DNA from: Pelomonas sp. KK5
GTDB lineage: Bacteria > Pseudomonadota > Gammaproteobacteria > Burkholderiales > Burkholderiaceae_C
DNA: 32,838 nt
NCBI RefSeq assembly: GCF_001984095.1
Contig: NZ_LYVQ01000055.1
Location: 1 to 32,838 of the forward strand
Reading direction: 5' to 3'
Made by a program: the position numbers and the translations under genes. Positions 1 through 8,359 of the stretch are shown one piece after another (the stretch's first letter is position 1; every line of letters begins with the position of its first letter). Below the pieces are notes generated by a model. It was not told where the DNA came from. It did no database searches and was given only the letters and a program-made list of their open reading frames with translations.

Positions 1-274
1 GACAGCTGCGTAGTTGCCAGGCTGGCTGCAAGTCCGGCTTGGGCGCCATTCAAGGACCATGATGCTCTCGCCATGCAACTGCCAGAGGGCCTGCTGAACC
101 CAATGAACTCAAAGCAACCACCATCCCTCGCTTCAGGTCGGGACCTGGCCTATGCCCCTGTGGCCAATAGATTGAAATTGATGCGCTCAGTCGTCGCGTC
201 GCCGGCCTGCTCGACTCCTTGACGTCGAGGGCTCATCGCCTTGAAATGCTCGCCGCCCGCGAGCTTGCTTCAGC

Positions 275-517
275 TCAGCTCTTCCCATGTAGCAACAACT
301 TGGCGAGATGTTCAATGCGCACATGGAGATACGCGTCATCCTTGGTGGCGAAGACGCTGCGCTTGAGCAAGCGCCTTGAGCCGTCTATTGTCAGCATGCC
401 GTCCCACACGATTTCGCACCCATCCTCGGTGAGCTGGCGAGACAGAACTCTGACAAGAAATGTCCCCACCTCCGCCCCTTCCTTGGAAGAAATTCTCCCG
501 CTGAATTCTTCAGTCAC
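275..517 (-). CDS. Hypothetical protein, 80 aa
   Basis: A small soluble protein with no signal peptide or membrane segment. I do not recognise the family. The start is a GTG at 517, chosen because a GGAG ribosome binding site lies 6 bases upstream on the minus strand. The composition is balanced and mixed alpha/beta (for example EIVWDGMLTIDG near the middle, then a helix around IEHLAKLLLHG at the C-terminus), which looks like a real small domain rather than a chance frame. The gene stands alone on the minus strand, and the 274 bases to its left hold nothing I can call. Function unknown. Confidence 0.7.
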   Translation of the reverse strand: MTEEFSGRISSKEGAEVGTFLVRVLSRQLTEDGCEIVWDGMLTIDGSRRLLKRSVFATKDDAYLHVRIEHLAKLLLHGKS

Positions 518-642
518 TGCAAGCTCCGTTCACGCGTTGTGGGGCTGCGATCTTGCAATGGGGATTCAGGTGATCCCGCTGCGATCTGCAGCGTTCGCAC
601 GATCAAGCGCACCGACAACGAAGAGAACTTGAGACGCGGTGA

Positions 643-933
643 TCAGGATCCACTCGCCCTCGCATAGGCCACGGCGTCTCGAAGACGCTCATAGCGGTAG
701 GGACCCCAATAGTAGTACCCCAGTCGATAGCTGATAGACAGAGTCCGCATGATCAGCTTTTGATCCGGACTGGGAAACTCGACAGTCTCAACAGTGACTG
801 CGTCTCTTGACGTCATCGCTCGGTCGCTGGGGATAGCCCTTTGAGCGTAGGCGATTGCGTCATCCAACTGCTCGTAGCGGTAGTTGCCATATAGGAAGTT
901 TCGACCATTGAAGCTGATGTCGTAGAGACGCAT
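643..933 (-). CDS. Hypothetical protein, 96 aa, with an internally repeated YRYE motif
   Basis: The frame is open upstream to 1317, but only the last 96 residues look like protein: the extension is rich in Arg, Ser and Pro and low in complexity, so I place the start at the ATG at 933. The ribosome binding site there is weak. The protein contains the same block twice. YGNYRYEQLDDAIAYAQ lies at about residues 15-31 and WGPYRYERLRDAVAYAR at about 76-92. They flank a beta-rich centre with TVETVEFPSPDQKLIMRT. The pattern G-x-Y-R-Y-E-x-L-x-D-A-[IV]-A-Y-A suggests two equivalent aromatic helices in a pseudo-symmetric fold. No enzyme motif, signal peptide or membrane segment is visible. Function unknown. 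Confidence 0.65.
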   Translation of the reverse strand: MRLYDISFNGRNFLYGNYRYEQLDDAIAYAQRAIPSDRAMTSRDAVTVETVEFPSPDQKLIMRTLSISYRLGYYYWGPYRYERLRDAVAYARASGS

Positions 934-1313
934 CAGCCGGCGCCGCTCGCGGCCGTAGGGGCCACGGCGATGACTCCTGGGTCGTTTGAGCGAGCGGACA
1001 CACGCAGCGAGGCCATCGGCTGGCGATCGGGGAAGGAGTACGTTCGACAGCAGGCAATACAAGGCTCGCAGCGTCATGTGTCGTGTTGCGCGAGTGAAGT
1101 CGAAGCCAGCTTGAACCCATTGATCCGCGTGGTCTGTACGCCGCAGCACTGACCACGCATAGGATTCCGGCGAAGGCAAAGCCGCCCCCAACGGCGCAAG
1201 CGCAGACCGCTTGCGTTCAGCCGTCCCTGAAGGAACTAGAGGCATGGCGGATACTGCCGAAAACGATGTTGCGGCGAAGTGGCGTGCGCGCCCGGCTGTA
1301 GGCCGCCCGACAA
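934..1313. other. 380-base stretch without a convincing gene
   Basis: Open frames are present on both strands but are rich in Arg, Ser and Pro, lack ribosome binding sites, and overlap each other in the way expected of high-GC noncoding DNA. The 5' regulatory region of the 96-aa gene at 643-933 should lie here, but no clear promoter was recognised. Confidence 0.4.
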
Positions 1314-1628
1314 TCACACGCCACCGGCTGAGCCCGGTCCCACCGCGGGCGGAACCTGCTTGTCCTCAAACAGGTTCTTCTCCACAAAGACGGCTCGTCC
1401 GGCACTTTTCCAGGTACTGTCCCACGGGAGTTGGAGGGGCATGTCCCGCTCCTGCGACTCCTGTCCTGCAATGCGCCAAAGGCCTGGCGACGGCAGCGCC
1501 GGAGTCATGTCTTGCTCCGGTGCCGAAGGGGCATGTCTTCCTCGTGTTTCGCCGAACTCGGGATCCGCCAGCGCGCCCCTCCGACGCCTCTGCCACGCCA
1601 TGAGGAACCGTGACCAATCGATGCGCAT
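1314..1628 (-). CDS. Hypothetical protein, 104 aa
   Basis: Called mainly because of its start. The ATG at 1628 is preceded on the minus strand by GAGGAG with a 7-base spacer, a strong ribosome binding site. The N-terminus (MRIDWSRFLMAWQRRRRG) is amphipathic and very basic. The middle is rich in Pro, Ser and Gln, and the C-terminus runs WDSTWKSAGRAVFVEKNLFEDKQVPP before a Gly-rich tail. There are no recognised domains, and long overlapping frames exist on the other strand. It follows the OmpA/DUF4398 pair on the same strand after about 195 bases. It may be a real lineage-specific protein or a degraded one. Confidence 0.4.
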   Translation of the reverse strand: MRIDWSRFLMAWQRRRRGALADPEFGETRGRHAPSAPEQDMTPALPSPGLWRIAGQESQERDMPLQLPWDSTWKSAGRAVFVEKNLFEDKQVPPAVGPGSAGGV

Positions 1629-1823
1629 GTCAAAACTCCTCGACCTGGAACGGATGGCAGAGAGCGGCAACGACAAGGTTCCTGTCCAACGCTGACAAAT
1701 GACTCAGGGCAGATACCGCGTTGCCGGCGCATGGCGCCCTCGAAGCCAGGGCATCAAGGTGCTCGGATGCGGCACGACGACCCCTCGCTCGGACCGGCTG
1801 GCTCAGGCCATACATGCACAGGC

Positions 1824-2744
1824 CTATTTCAGCGGGATCTCACCGCCCTCGTGCGCGAACACGATTTCCACGCGGCGGTTCATCTGGCGCCCTGCTGCCG
1901 TGTCGTTGGTGCTCGCCGGCATCTCCTCGCCATGCGCCTTGGTGCTCAGATGGTTGGCGTTCACGCCGAGGCCTATCAGCGCGGTCCTCACCGCATCGGC
2001 GCGCCGCTGGGACAGGTCCCGGTTGGAACTGCTGCTGCCCACGCTGTCGGTATAGCCCTCGATGCTGGCGGTATTGTCGGGATTGCGGCCGAAGAACGCC
2101 GCCAATTTCGCCATGTTGCGAGATCCATCGGGAAGAAGGCGGGCCTTCCCGCTGTCGAACAGCACATCGCCCAGGGTCAGGATCATGCCGCGGTCTGTCT
2201 TCTTCGCGTTGAGCGCCTCGAGCTGCACTTCGAGGTCCGCCACACGGGCATCGCGGCGATGGATGCGTTCCGCATGACGCACCTTGTCCTGCTGGGCGGC
2301 CGCGTCAGCAGCGGCGAGGCCGGCAGTCTTGGCCGCATTGTCCCGCTCCGACAGCGCCAGTTTGCGCTGCGCCTGATCGGCCTCGTCGGTGCGCTGCTCC
2401 AGTCGAAGCCTGTCGCGTTCGGCACCGGCACCCGCAACCATGGCCTGGTCGGCTCGACTGGACGCTGCGTCCTGCGCGATCGTCACGCGCTGAGAGGTCA
2501 GGTAGGCCAGATGATCGACGAGGCCCAGTGTGGCCCCCTCCCCCCACGCCCGTTCCGCCCTATGCAGCGAATCGCCGGCACTTCTGAGTTCGTCCGGCGC
2601 CAGCACTGCGACCTGCGGATCGACCCTCGTCTCGTTGAAGCGATGGCGGGCCCGGTCCAGCGCAGCATTGCGGTCCGGAACGGTGCTGCAGGCGGCCATG
2701 GCGAGCGCCAGCGCAGTGAACATCGAGCATCTAGAAAGCTTCAT
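1824..2744 (-). CDS. OmpA-family outer-membrane lipoprotein, 306 aa
   Basis: Predicted outer-membrane lipoprotein that anchors to peptidoglycan. The N-terminus is a lipoprotein signal peptide with an AMAAC-type lipobox, so Cys19 would be lipidated. Residues about 25-175 are helical, rich in Ala, Arg, Asp and Gln, and probably form a coiled coil. Residues about 185-300 are an OmpA-like domain: GDVLFDSGKARLLPDG, then IEGYTDSVGSSSSNRDLSQRRA, then RRVEIVF near the end. The conserved TDSVG and NxxLSxRRAxAV elements that contact diaminopimelate are present. It lies 9 bases downstream of the DUF4398 lipoprotein gene on the same strand, so the two are almost certainly cotranscribed. DUF4398 and OmpA domains are often found together, fused or adjacent, in envelope proteins. 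Confidence 0.92.
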   Translation of the reverse strand: MKLSRCSMFTALALAMAACSTVPDRNAALDRARHRFNETRVDPQVAVLAPDELRSAGDSLHRAERAWGEGATLGLVDHLAYLTSQRVTIAQDAASSRADQAMVAGAGAERDRLRLEQRTDEADQAQRKLALSERDNAAKTAGLAAADAAAQQDKVRHAERIHRRDARVADLEVQLEALNAKKTDRGMILTLGDVLFDSGKARLLPDGSRNMAKLAAFFGRNPDNTASIEGYTDSVGSSSSNRDLSQRRADAVRTALIGLGVNANHLSTKAHGEEMPASTNDTAAGRQMNRRVEIVFAHEGGEIPLK

Positions 2745-2753
2745 GATAGGTTC

Positions 2754-3146
2754 TCAGTGGCCCTGCTTTGCGTTGCGACGGAACTCTTCGGCCAGCACGC
2801 GGGCGGCGTCTTGCGAGTCCTTGGCGGCCTTGCTCGATTGCACCGATTGGGCGTGCATGTCCGCGGCCTGTGCATCGATCTGCGCCTCCTCAGCCAACCA
2901 CCTGGCGCGCTCGTAGTCCTTGCTTGCCTCGGCGTGGCGGGCGCTGGCCAGCTTGGACACGGCCAACTGCAGCTCGGCGGGTGCGTTGCTGCCGGTCGTG
3001 CTGGTGCTGGCGTTCCTCACTGCGGCCTCGGCCACCGCCAGCTCGGTCGTCGGTATCGGCGTCGCGGCACAGCCGGCCAGCCAGGCGGTACTCGTCAATG
3101 CCAGCATTGCGGCCGCTGCGGCAGGTGCGGTTCGACTCGTGGTCAT
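2754..3146 (-). CDS. DUF4398 domain lipoprotein, 130 aa
   Basis: Small predicted lipoprotein. I start it at the ATG at 3146, which has GAGGA just upstream on the minus strand. A longer frame to 3191 would spoil the signal peptide. Residues 1-26 form a signal peptide ending in LAGC (Cys26 lipidated). The rest is a helical, Ala-rich DUF4398 domain: AVAEAAVRNASTS, then the characteristic ELQLAVSKLASARHAEASKDYERARWLAEEA segment, then a charged tail. The function of DUF4398 is not known; its members sit in the envelope next to OmpA-like proteins, as here. It is the first gene of a two-gene operon and is divergent from the Crp/Fnr gene at 3485, leaving about 340 bases for two promoters. Confidence 0.85.
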   Translation of the reverse strand: MTTSRTAPAAAAAMLALTSTAWLAGCAATPIPTTELAVAEAAVRNASTSTTGSNAPAELQLAVSKLASARHAEASKDYERARWLAEEAQIDAQAADMHAQSVQSSKAAKDSQDAARVLAEEFRRNAKQGH

Positions 3147-3327
3147 GAAGTTCCTCGATTTTCTGATTGCAGGGCAGCGGTCCGGGAGCATCCCCGACCC
3201 GCGGTCCCTGATGCAGCCGACGGTATGACGGCGCGGCGCTGCGGTCTGTGCGCTGGCAGACGTTCACCTCGCCGTATTCTTCCGCCACTTGTTCATCCGC
3301 CGCTTCGCATTCGGCGGCGCTGGCGCG

Positions 3328-3345
3328 TCATGCGCGTTGGCATGA
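3328..3345. promoter_or_regulatory. Inverted repeat in the divergent lipoprotein / Crp-Fnr intergenic region
   Basis: TCATGC and GCATGA flank a 6-base spacer. The 6+6+6 layout is that of a dimeric operator, such as a Crp/Fnr-class site, although the sequence is not the classic TGTGA-N6-TCACA. It lies about 140 bases before the Crp/Fnr start and 180 bases before the lipoprotein start, so it could serve either. No -10/-35 pair could be assigned with confidence in the surrounding 340 bases. Confidence 0.3.
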
Positions 3346-3484
3346 ACGCGGATGAATTGCGCGCCGCATGGCTCAAGCACGGCCACGGCCCGCGAGCGGC
3401 CGGCGCGTTGATCTGTGCGATACCGAACATAGCAAGATGCCACCGGCGCCTATAGTCGAGACATCGAAGATTCGGGAGCCCGGC

Positions 3485-4204
3485 TTGAACGCGACGGAGG
3501 ATCCCCTCAGCAACCGCCTGCTGGCCGAGTTGTCGACCGAAGAGCGCTCACGCTGGCTGCCCCTGATGGAGGCCGTCGAACTTCGCTTGGGCCAGGTGCT
3601 CTACGAATCGGGCCGGCCGCAAAGCCATGTCTACTTCCCGAGCACGGCGATCGTTTCGCTGCTGTATGTGCTGGAGAACGGCGCCTCGGCCGAGATCGCC
3701 GTGGTGGGCAACGAGGGCCTGGTCGGCATCTCCCTGTTCATGGGTGGCGAAACCACGCCCAGCCGGGCCGTGGTGCAAAGCGCCGGGCGGGGCTTTCGGC
3801 TGCGGGCCCAGGCAGTGAAGGACGAATTCAATCGCGCCGGCCCGGTGATGCACCTGCTGCTGCGCTACACCCAAGCCCTGATCACGCAGATGGCCCAGAC
3901 GGCCGTCTGCAACCGCCACCACACGCTGGACCAGCAGCTTTGCCGCTGGCTGCTGCTGAGCCTGGACCGGCTGCAGGGCAGCGAGCTGGTGATGACCCAG
4001 GAACTGATCGCCAATATGCTGGGCGTGCGGCGTGAGGGGGTGACAGAGAGCGCCCTGAAGCTGCAGGCAAGCGGGCTGATCCGCTATGCCCGCGGCCATA
4101 TCACGGTGCTGGACCGCCTCGGCCTGGAAGCCCGCACCTGCGAATGCTATGCCGTGGTGCGCGACGAGTACGCGCGCCTGCTGCGCCAACCCAAGCCAAG
4201 CTGA
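3485..4204 (+). CDS. Crp/Fnr-family transcriptional regulator, 239 aa (copy 1)
   Basis: Predicted DNA-binding regulator with an N-terminal cyclic-nucleotide-binding-like beta barrel (about residues 20-125, including GQVLYESGRPQSHVYFP and EIAVVGNEGLVGISLFMGG). A long dimerisation helix (about 120-160, LLLRYTQALITQMAQTAVC) and a C-terminal winged helix of the Crp type (about 165-215, MTQELIANMLGVRREGVT) follow. I chose the TTG at 3485 because GGGAG lies 6-7 bases upstream and the upstream frame is not protein-like; an ATG at 3437 has no ribosome binding site. No Fe-S cysteine cluster like that of Fnr is visible at the N-terminus, so the ligand is unknown. A second paralogue follows 88 bases downstream on the same strand, and a third lies at 15111. 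Confidence 0.92.
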   Translation: MNATEDPLSNRLLAELSTEERSRWLPLMEAVELRLGQVLYESGRPQSHVYFPSTAIVSLLYVLENGASAEIAVVGNEGLVGISLFMGGETTPSRAVVQSAGRGFRLRAQAVKDEFNRAGPVMHLLLRYTQALITQMAQTAVCNRHHTLDQQLCRWLLLSLDRLQGSELVMTQELIANMLGVRREGVTESALKLQASGLIRYARGHITVLDRLGLEARTCECYAVVRDEYARLLRQPKPS

Positions 4205-4292
4205 GCTCTGCGACCCTATGTGTGCGCTGGGACACAGTGACCCGGGCGCAAGCGGCGCAGACTGCCGCCACGTCGACCGCCCGGAGCCCCTT

Positions 4293-5000
4293 GTGCCCCT
4301 CAACACGAACGATCTGCTCGAACTGCTGCCGCGCGCGGACCGGCAACGCCTGCTGGCGGCCTGCCAGCAAGTGGAGTTGCGACGTTCGCAGCCACTGTAC
4401 GTACGGGGTCACAGAGTCGGTCATGCCTACTTTCCCATCGAGGGCGCCATCTCGCTGCTCACGCAACTGGATGGACATCCCGCGATGCAGGTCGGCATGG
4501 TGGGGCGCGAAGGCATGGTCGGTATTCAACTGGCCCTGGGTGTGAGGCCCGCGCCCATGCAAGCGCTGGTGCTTGGCGATGGCATGGCCTGGCGCATGGA
4601 CGCTGCGGCCATGCGGCGCGAACTCGTGCATGGCACTGCGCTGCGGCGCTGCCTCAACCGCTACATCTCGGTGTGCCTCACCGAGTTCGCCACGGCCGCC
4701 GGCTGCCAGCGTTTCCATGCGCTGGCGCCACGCCTGGCCAGTTGGCTGCTGATGAGTCTGGATCGGCTGGGAAGCCGCGAGCTGGAGATGACTCATGAGC
4801 TGATCGCGCATCTGCTGGGCGTGCGACGCGAGGGCGTGACGGAGAGCGCCCTGAGGTTTCAGGCTGACGGCCTGATCCGCTACGCACGCGGGCGCATCGC
4901 GGTGCTGGACCGCGGCGGCCTGGAGGCGAGGTCCTGCGTCTGCTACGCGGCGTCCAAACGCGAATACCAGCGGCTGCTGCCAGTCACGGCGCCTGCCTGA
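4293..5000 (+). CDS. Crp/Fnr-family transcriptional regulator, 235 aa (copy 2)
   Basis: Paralogue of the preceding gene with the same architecture: cNMP-like barrel (RSQPLYVRGHRVGHAYFP, then MVGREGMVGIQLALG), dimer helix, and Crp-type winged helix (MTHELIAHLLGVRREGVT). The recognition region is almost identical to copy 1 (GVRREGVTESAL, then GLIRYARG), while the barrels have diverged. This suggests different signals read out on similar sites. The start is a GTG at 4293 with GGAG 6 bases upstream; longer versions would run through low-complexity sequence overlapping copy 1. It probably forms an operon with copy 1. Its last 58 bases overlap, tail to tail, the end of the diguanylate cyclase gene on the other strand. 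Confidence 0.9.
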   Translation: MPLNTNDLLELLPRADRQRLLAACQQVELRRSQPLYVRGHRVGHAYFPIEGAISLLTQLDGHPAMQVGMVGREGMVGIQLALGVRPAPMQALVLGDGMAWRMDAAAMRRELVHGTALRRCLNRYISVCLTEFATAAGCQRFHALAPRLASWLLMSLDRLGSRELEMTHELIAHLLGVRREGVTESALRFQADGLIRYARGRIAVLDRGGLEARSCVCYAASKREYQRLLPVTAPA

Positions 5001-5890
5001 GCCGGGTCAACGCGCGACGGCGCGCAGAAGGCGTAGCCCGATTTCCGGCGCTTGGCGGCGTACATGGCGAGATCGGCATTTCGCATCAAGGCCTGGGCCG
5101 TGTCGCCATCGGCCGGATGGACAGCAATCCCGATGCTGGCCCGCATGCGCAGGCAGAGAGCCCCGATCTGCACTGGCTCGGCAATCGTGTCGCCTAGCTT
5201 CTGCGCCAACTGGACCAGTTCCTCCCGGCTGACGTGGCCCTGGCGCAGGCAGGCGAATTCGTCACCGCCCAGACGGCTCACCATGTCTTCGCTTCGAACC
5301 CGACAGCGGAGTCTTTTGGCAAGGACCTTCAGCAGCTCATCACCGACTTCATGCCCGTGCACGTCGTTGACGGGTTTGAAGGCGTCCAGATCCATGTAGA
5401 TGAGAGCCAACTGCGGCCGATCATCGACCTCGAGCAACGCTGTCGCCCTCTCCAGGTGCTCGACGAAGAAGCGACGGTTTGGGAGTTCTGTCAGCGCGTC
5501 GTGCAAGGCCTGGTGACGGGCATGACGCTCGCCGACTTGGGTGGACGCGAGAGCCGTGCGAGCCAGCACCAGTGCTGCCTGCGCCTCCACGGCGACGCGC
5601 TCAATCCCGCACAGGCGTCCAAACTCCGAGTTCAGCAAGGGCGCCAGCTGGGTCACCGCTGACATGCTCTGCGTCAGCTGAGCGAGCAGGTCCATCGAGA
5701 CTGCATCCGCACCCCTTGGACCGCAGGCCCAGAGATCCGCCATCGCCTGCAGTTGGACCTGTATCGCGGACACAAGGTTCTGCCATTCAAGCAGCACGCT
5801 GGCCGCCGTCGGAAGCGGGGGTGGCTCACTGCAGGGCTGCGCGCATCTGGCCGAGGCCGGCGGGATAGTGATCATGGGCGGGGACTCCAT
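4943..5890 (-). CDS. GGDEF-domain diguanylate cyclase, 315 aa
   Basis: Predicted to make cyclic di-GMP from two GTP. Residues about 30-125 are helical with no recognised sensor domain and no membrane segment, so the protein is probably cytosolic. Residues about 128-290 are a GGDEF domain: DALTELPNRRFF, YMDLDAFKPVND, an intact GGDEF at 208-212, and an RSED inhibitory (RxxD) site five residues upstream. It should therefore be active and product-inhibited. The start at 5890 lacks a clear ribosome binding site; the ATG at 5875 has GGAG 9 bases upstream and is a good alternative. It overlaps the preceding small gene (5826-6059) in another frame, implying translational coupling. Its last 19 codons are antisense to the end of the Crp/Fnr gene. 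Confidence 0.93.
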   Translation of the reverse strand: MESPPMITIPPASARCAQPCSEPPPLPTAASVLLEWQNLVSAIQVQLQAMADLWACGPRGADAVSMDLLAQLTQSMSAVTQLAPLLNSEFGRLCGIERVAVEAQAALVLARTALASTQVGERHARHQALHDALTELPNRRFFVEHLERATALLEVDDRPQLALIYMDLDAFKPVNDVHGHEVGDELLKVLAKRLRCRVRSEDMVSRLGGDEFACLRQGHVSREELVQLAQKLGDTIAEPVQIGALCLRMRASIGIAVHPADGDTAQALMRNADLAMYAAKRRKSGYAFCAPSRVDPAQAGAVTGSSRWYSRLDAA

Positions 5891-6059
5891 GGTTCATGGC
5901 GTAAGGCTGGGACCGCTCGCCGGACTTCGGCACGTCTGGCTCACCCCGCCCCACTTGTCCAGGGGGCGGTGAGCCTTCCGAGGTGAAGTCATCTTCCGCC
6001 GGCTCATTGTCCGGCAAAGGTGGTGGCCGCACGGCCGCAGGCGAGGCAGGTGGAGTCAT
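5826..6059 (-). CDS. Small proline-rich hypothetical protein, 77 aa
   Basis: Not recognised with certainty. The ATG at 6059 has an excellent ribosome binding site on the minus strand (GAGAGGA, 7-base spacer). The protein is Pro-rich and acidic, with EDDFTSEGSPPPGQ near residues 22-35. I believe I have seen this motif in small Burkholderiales proteins, but I cannot verify that here. There is no signal peptide or membrane segment, and it is probably disordered. It lies between the histidine kinase (starting at 7333) and the diguanylate cyclase, and its 3' end overlaps the cyclase start. That places it in the same transcription unit. Confidence 0.5.
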   Translation of the reverse strand: MTPPASPAAVRPPPLPDNEPAEDDFTSEGSPPPGQVGRGEPDVPKSGERSQPYAMNHGVPAHDHYPAGLGQMRAALQ

Positions 6060-6202
6060 ATAGCGATCCTCTCGAAGGCCCCGGCACGCCAGACCATCGG
6101 CCCGGGCAGCGTCCAGATCCTGCGCCCTCCAGCGCCTGCGAGTCCGTGCGCTGGCGCACCGACGCCCAGCGGCCAGCTGCACGCGCCGGCGTAGTCCGGG
6201 CG

Positions 6203-7333
6203 CTAGGGCAACCTGCGCACAGGTAGCGCCATGGTGAAGACGCAGCCCTTACCCGGCATGTCATCCACAGTCAACCGGCCGCCGTCCGCCTCGATACCAC
6301 GCTTGGCGATCGACAGCCCCAGTCCAAGCCCACGCTTGTCATCGAAACCCTGCCTGAACGGCACGAACATCATCGTGGCACCGCCATTGGGCAGCCCGCC
6401 GCATCGGTCCTCGACGCGGATGAGTATCCAACCATCGGACACATGCGCATGCAGGATGACCTCGGTGCCCGGCTTGGTGAACTTGAAGGCGTTCTGCAAG
6501 AGATTTCCAAGTGCAGCACATAGCAGGTCTCGATTGCCCTCGATCGCGAACTGCGGGTCGACCGCTGCAACCTGGAGTGTGCAGCCCGTATCCGCCGCGT
6601 AGAGCTCCCCGACACGACCGGCGTCGGCCAGGAAACCCTCGAGGGAGAAGATGCGCGGGCGCAAGGAACCGAGTGCTGCGTCACGGATGGTCATCAACGC
6701 GCTTTTGATCAGTGCCTCCAGGGAATCCAGGCTGCGTTTGAGCACCGTTCCGGTCGAGCCGCGCACTGGCAGTCTCCCTGATTCCAGGGCCGCGAATGCG
6801 AGCGTTGCGACGTGGAGATGGTTGCGCATCTCGTGTGCGAGGAAGCCTAACCGTTCATTCTCCTGCTCCGCCTGTCGACGTGCCACGTCGCGGTCGCGCT
6901 GTGCCGCGAAGGCCGTGACGGCGTCAGCTATCGCGTTGTCCAGGCAGCGATTCAGCGTCCGGAACTCATCGACCGAGAACGGGGTCTCACGCTCGACAGC
7001 CAGGTCGGCGATGGCCTGGCACAAGTCGCCGTAGTCATGCACGACCTGATCGACGGTGTAGCCGAGGCCGAGCAACTCACCACCATGGACCGTCGCCGAG
7101 ACGCTCATCTCCGAGACCGCGGCGGCACCACCCTGGGACGGACCCGAGATCCGCAGCCCGCTGACAGCGTCACCCCGGTCTTCGGCTTGCAGCGTGCGCG
7201 TCAACTGGTCGAGGAACATCGGCACGCCGTGCACAAGCTGTTCCCGGGTCGCTCCACGCGACGGACGCAATGCAACCTTGTCCTTGCAGCGCTGAATGAG
7301 CTGAGCTCGGTTGTCCCGGAGGAAGGCATGCAT
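6203..7333 (-). CDS. Soluble sensor histidine kinase, 376 aa
   Basis: Predicted cytosolic histidine kinase. Residues about 1-150 form a helical sensor resembling RsbRD-like or globin-like N-termini (LIQRCKDKV, then VDQVVHDYGDLCQAIADLAVERE). The H-box is FLAHEMRNHLHVATLAF with the phospho-accepting His at about 167. The ATPase domain has an N-box (LGNLLQNAFKFT), a G1-like box EDRCGGLP with Cys in place of the usual Gly before GG, and a G2 box GLGLGLSIAKR. The start ATG at 7333 has AAGGG upstream. There are no membrane segments. No partner response regulator lies next to it, so it may be an orphan or signal to the downstream diguanylate cyclase. Confident as a kinase; the signal is unknown. Confidence 0.9.
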   Translation of the reverse strand: MHAFLRDNRAQLIQRCKDKVALRPSRGATREQLVHGVPMFLDQLTRTLQAEDRGDAVSGLRISGPSQGGAAAVSEMSVSATVHGGELLGLGYTVDQVVHDYGDLCQAIADLAVERETPFSVDEFRTLNRCLDNAIADAVTAFAAQRDRDVARRQAEQENERLGFLAHEMRNHLHVATLAFAALESGRLPVRGSTGTVLKRSLDSLEALIKSALMTIRDAALGSLRPRIFSLEGFLADAGRVGELYAADTGCTLQVAAVDPQFAIEGNRDLLCAALGNLLQNAFKFTKPGTEVILHAHVSDGWILIRVEDRCGGLPNGGATMMFVPFRQGFDDKRGLGLGLSIAKRGIEADGGRLTVDDMPGKGCVFTMALPVRRLP

Positions 7334-8146
7334 CTGGATGGCCCTTTTTGCTGCGACATTGGCAACGGTCGCGACGGGTCGGCCCCGGATCGCATCACCG
7401 ACGAAAGTCCAGGTGGCTGCGGTACCGCTGGGAACCTCGGCGGCTCGAAGCGCAGTCCTCTGGCGTCAGGCCCCGGCTCGACACGCCGTGCAGCCGCGTG
7501 GACGCCGAACTGTCTCGCGCCTCGCGCTGTCTGAACTCCGCCTCGCGCGAACTGGCGGGAGCTAAGTGCTTCCGTGCGCTGCCCGATAGGCACGCCGCTT
7601 GGCACGGTGCGCCGCCACTCGAATGGCCGCGCCAGGGATTCCGCGCTTTTCATCGCGGAGCGCTCGTTGAACTCGGTCTCTCAGAATATGAAGCTTGGCA
7701 CGGTGACGGTGAGCCGCGGTTGCATTGGACATGGGCGGATCGCATGGAGAGTGAAGCGTGCTACCAGTTTGCGGCCCTGGCCTCGCCCGGTCCGTGCGCT
7801 ACCGAACATGCCTGCGTGGCCGGCTGCAGGTCTCCACGTCCTGCGCTCCGGGCATTGAACGGGCGCCCGCGACAGGCGGTGCCCCCGTGAGCTCACGCCT
7901 GGGTTCACGTATGGAACTTGTCGAAGCTGGTCTCCCAGCGCGGCATCGCCTCGCATTGAATTGCACGCGCGCTCGGCGCTTCGGATCTGCGCCATCGACG
8001 CTGCGCTCGGGCCTCAGAACGGGGAATCACTTCACCATTCTCGGATGCGCAATACGACATTCGACGGTCCCAGGCTGCCCTCGAATGCCGGTCCACGAAA
8101 CTTGCTGCAGAGCCATTCTCCAATGTGAAGGACCGCCTCGCAGCGC
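7334..8146. other. Gene-poor stretch of about 810 bases
   Basis: All six frames carry open stretches, but each is rich in Arg, Ala, Pro and Ser, and none has a good start and ribosome binding site together. The sequence CTTGGCACGGTG occurs twice, at about 7598 and 7692. I see no tRNA, no insertion-sequence ends and no recognisable protein fragment. It may be decayed coding DNA or an untranslated regulatory region. Confidence 0.4.
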
Positions 8147-8359
8147 CTAACGAACGGCGCGTGACAGTACGCTCAGGATGTTCTCGCCAACCGTCGTCAG
8201 CCGAAGGCTGCCACCATGCCATTCGAGCCAATCAAGGGCGACGTAGTCATCGATGTAGCCGACCGGTATGTCGCAGGCTCGCCTGCGTCCAAGCATGGCC
8301 ACGCTGGCGGGAAGAGCCTCACGAAGCACGATTCGTCGAGACATCATCGGTACATCCAC
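8147..8359 (-). CDS. Hypothetical protein, 70 aa
   Basis: A small, probably cytosolic protein. The start is a GTG at 8359 with AAGGAG 6 bases upstream on the minus strand, which is close to ideal. The C-terminal half (GYIDDYVALDWLEWHGGSLRLTTVGENIL) has the look of a small winged or beta-hairpin domain: a helix ending in WLEWHGG, then an LRLTxxGE strand-turn. This resembles the end of a winged-helix motif, but no DNA-binding function can be asserted. It stands alone; about 380 bases upstream and 810 bases downstream hold no other gene on its strand. Confidence 0.7.
   Translation of the reverse strand: MDVPMMSRRIVLREALPASVAMLGRRRACDIPVGYIDDYVALDWLEWHGGSLRLTTVGENILSVLSRAVR

Noticed and set aside
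1731-3455. A plus-strand open frame of about 570 codons
   Set aside because: Antisense to the OmpA and DUF4398 lipoprotein genes, with no recognisable domain.
8145-8151. GCCTAAC, resembling an integron attC core
   Set aside because: No matching GTTAGGC partner or attC-like dyad within a plausible distance, and no integron integrase in the window.
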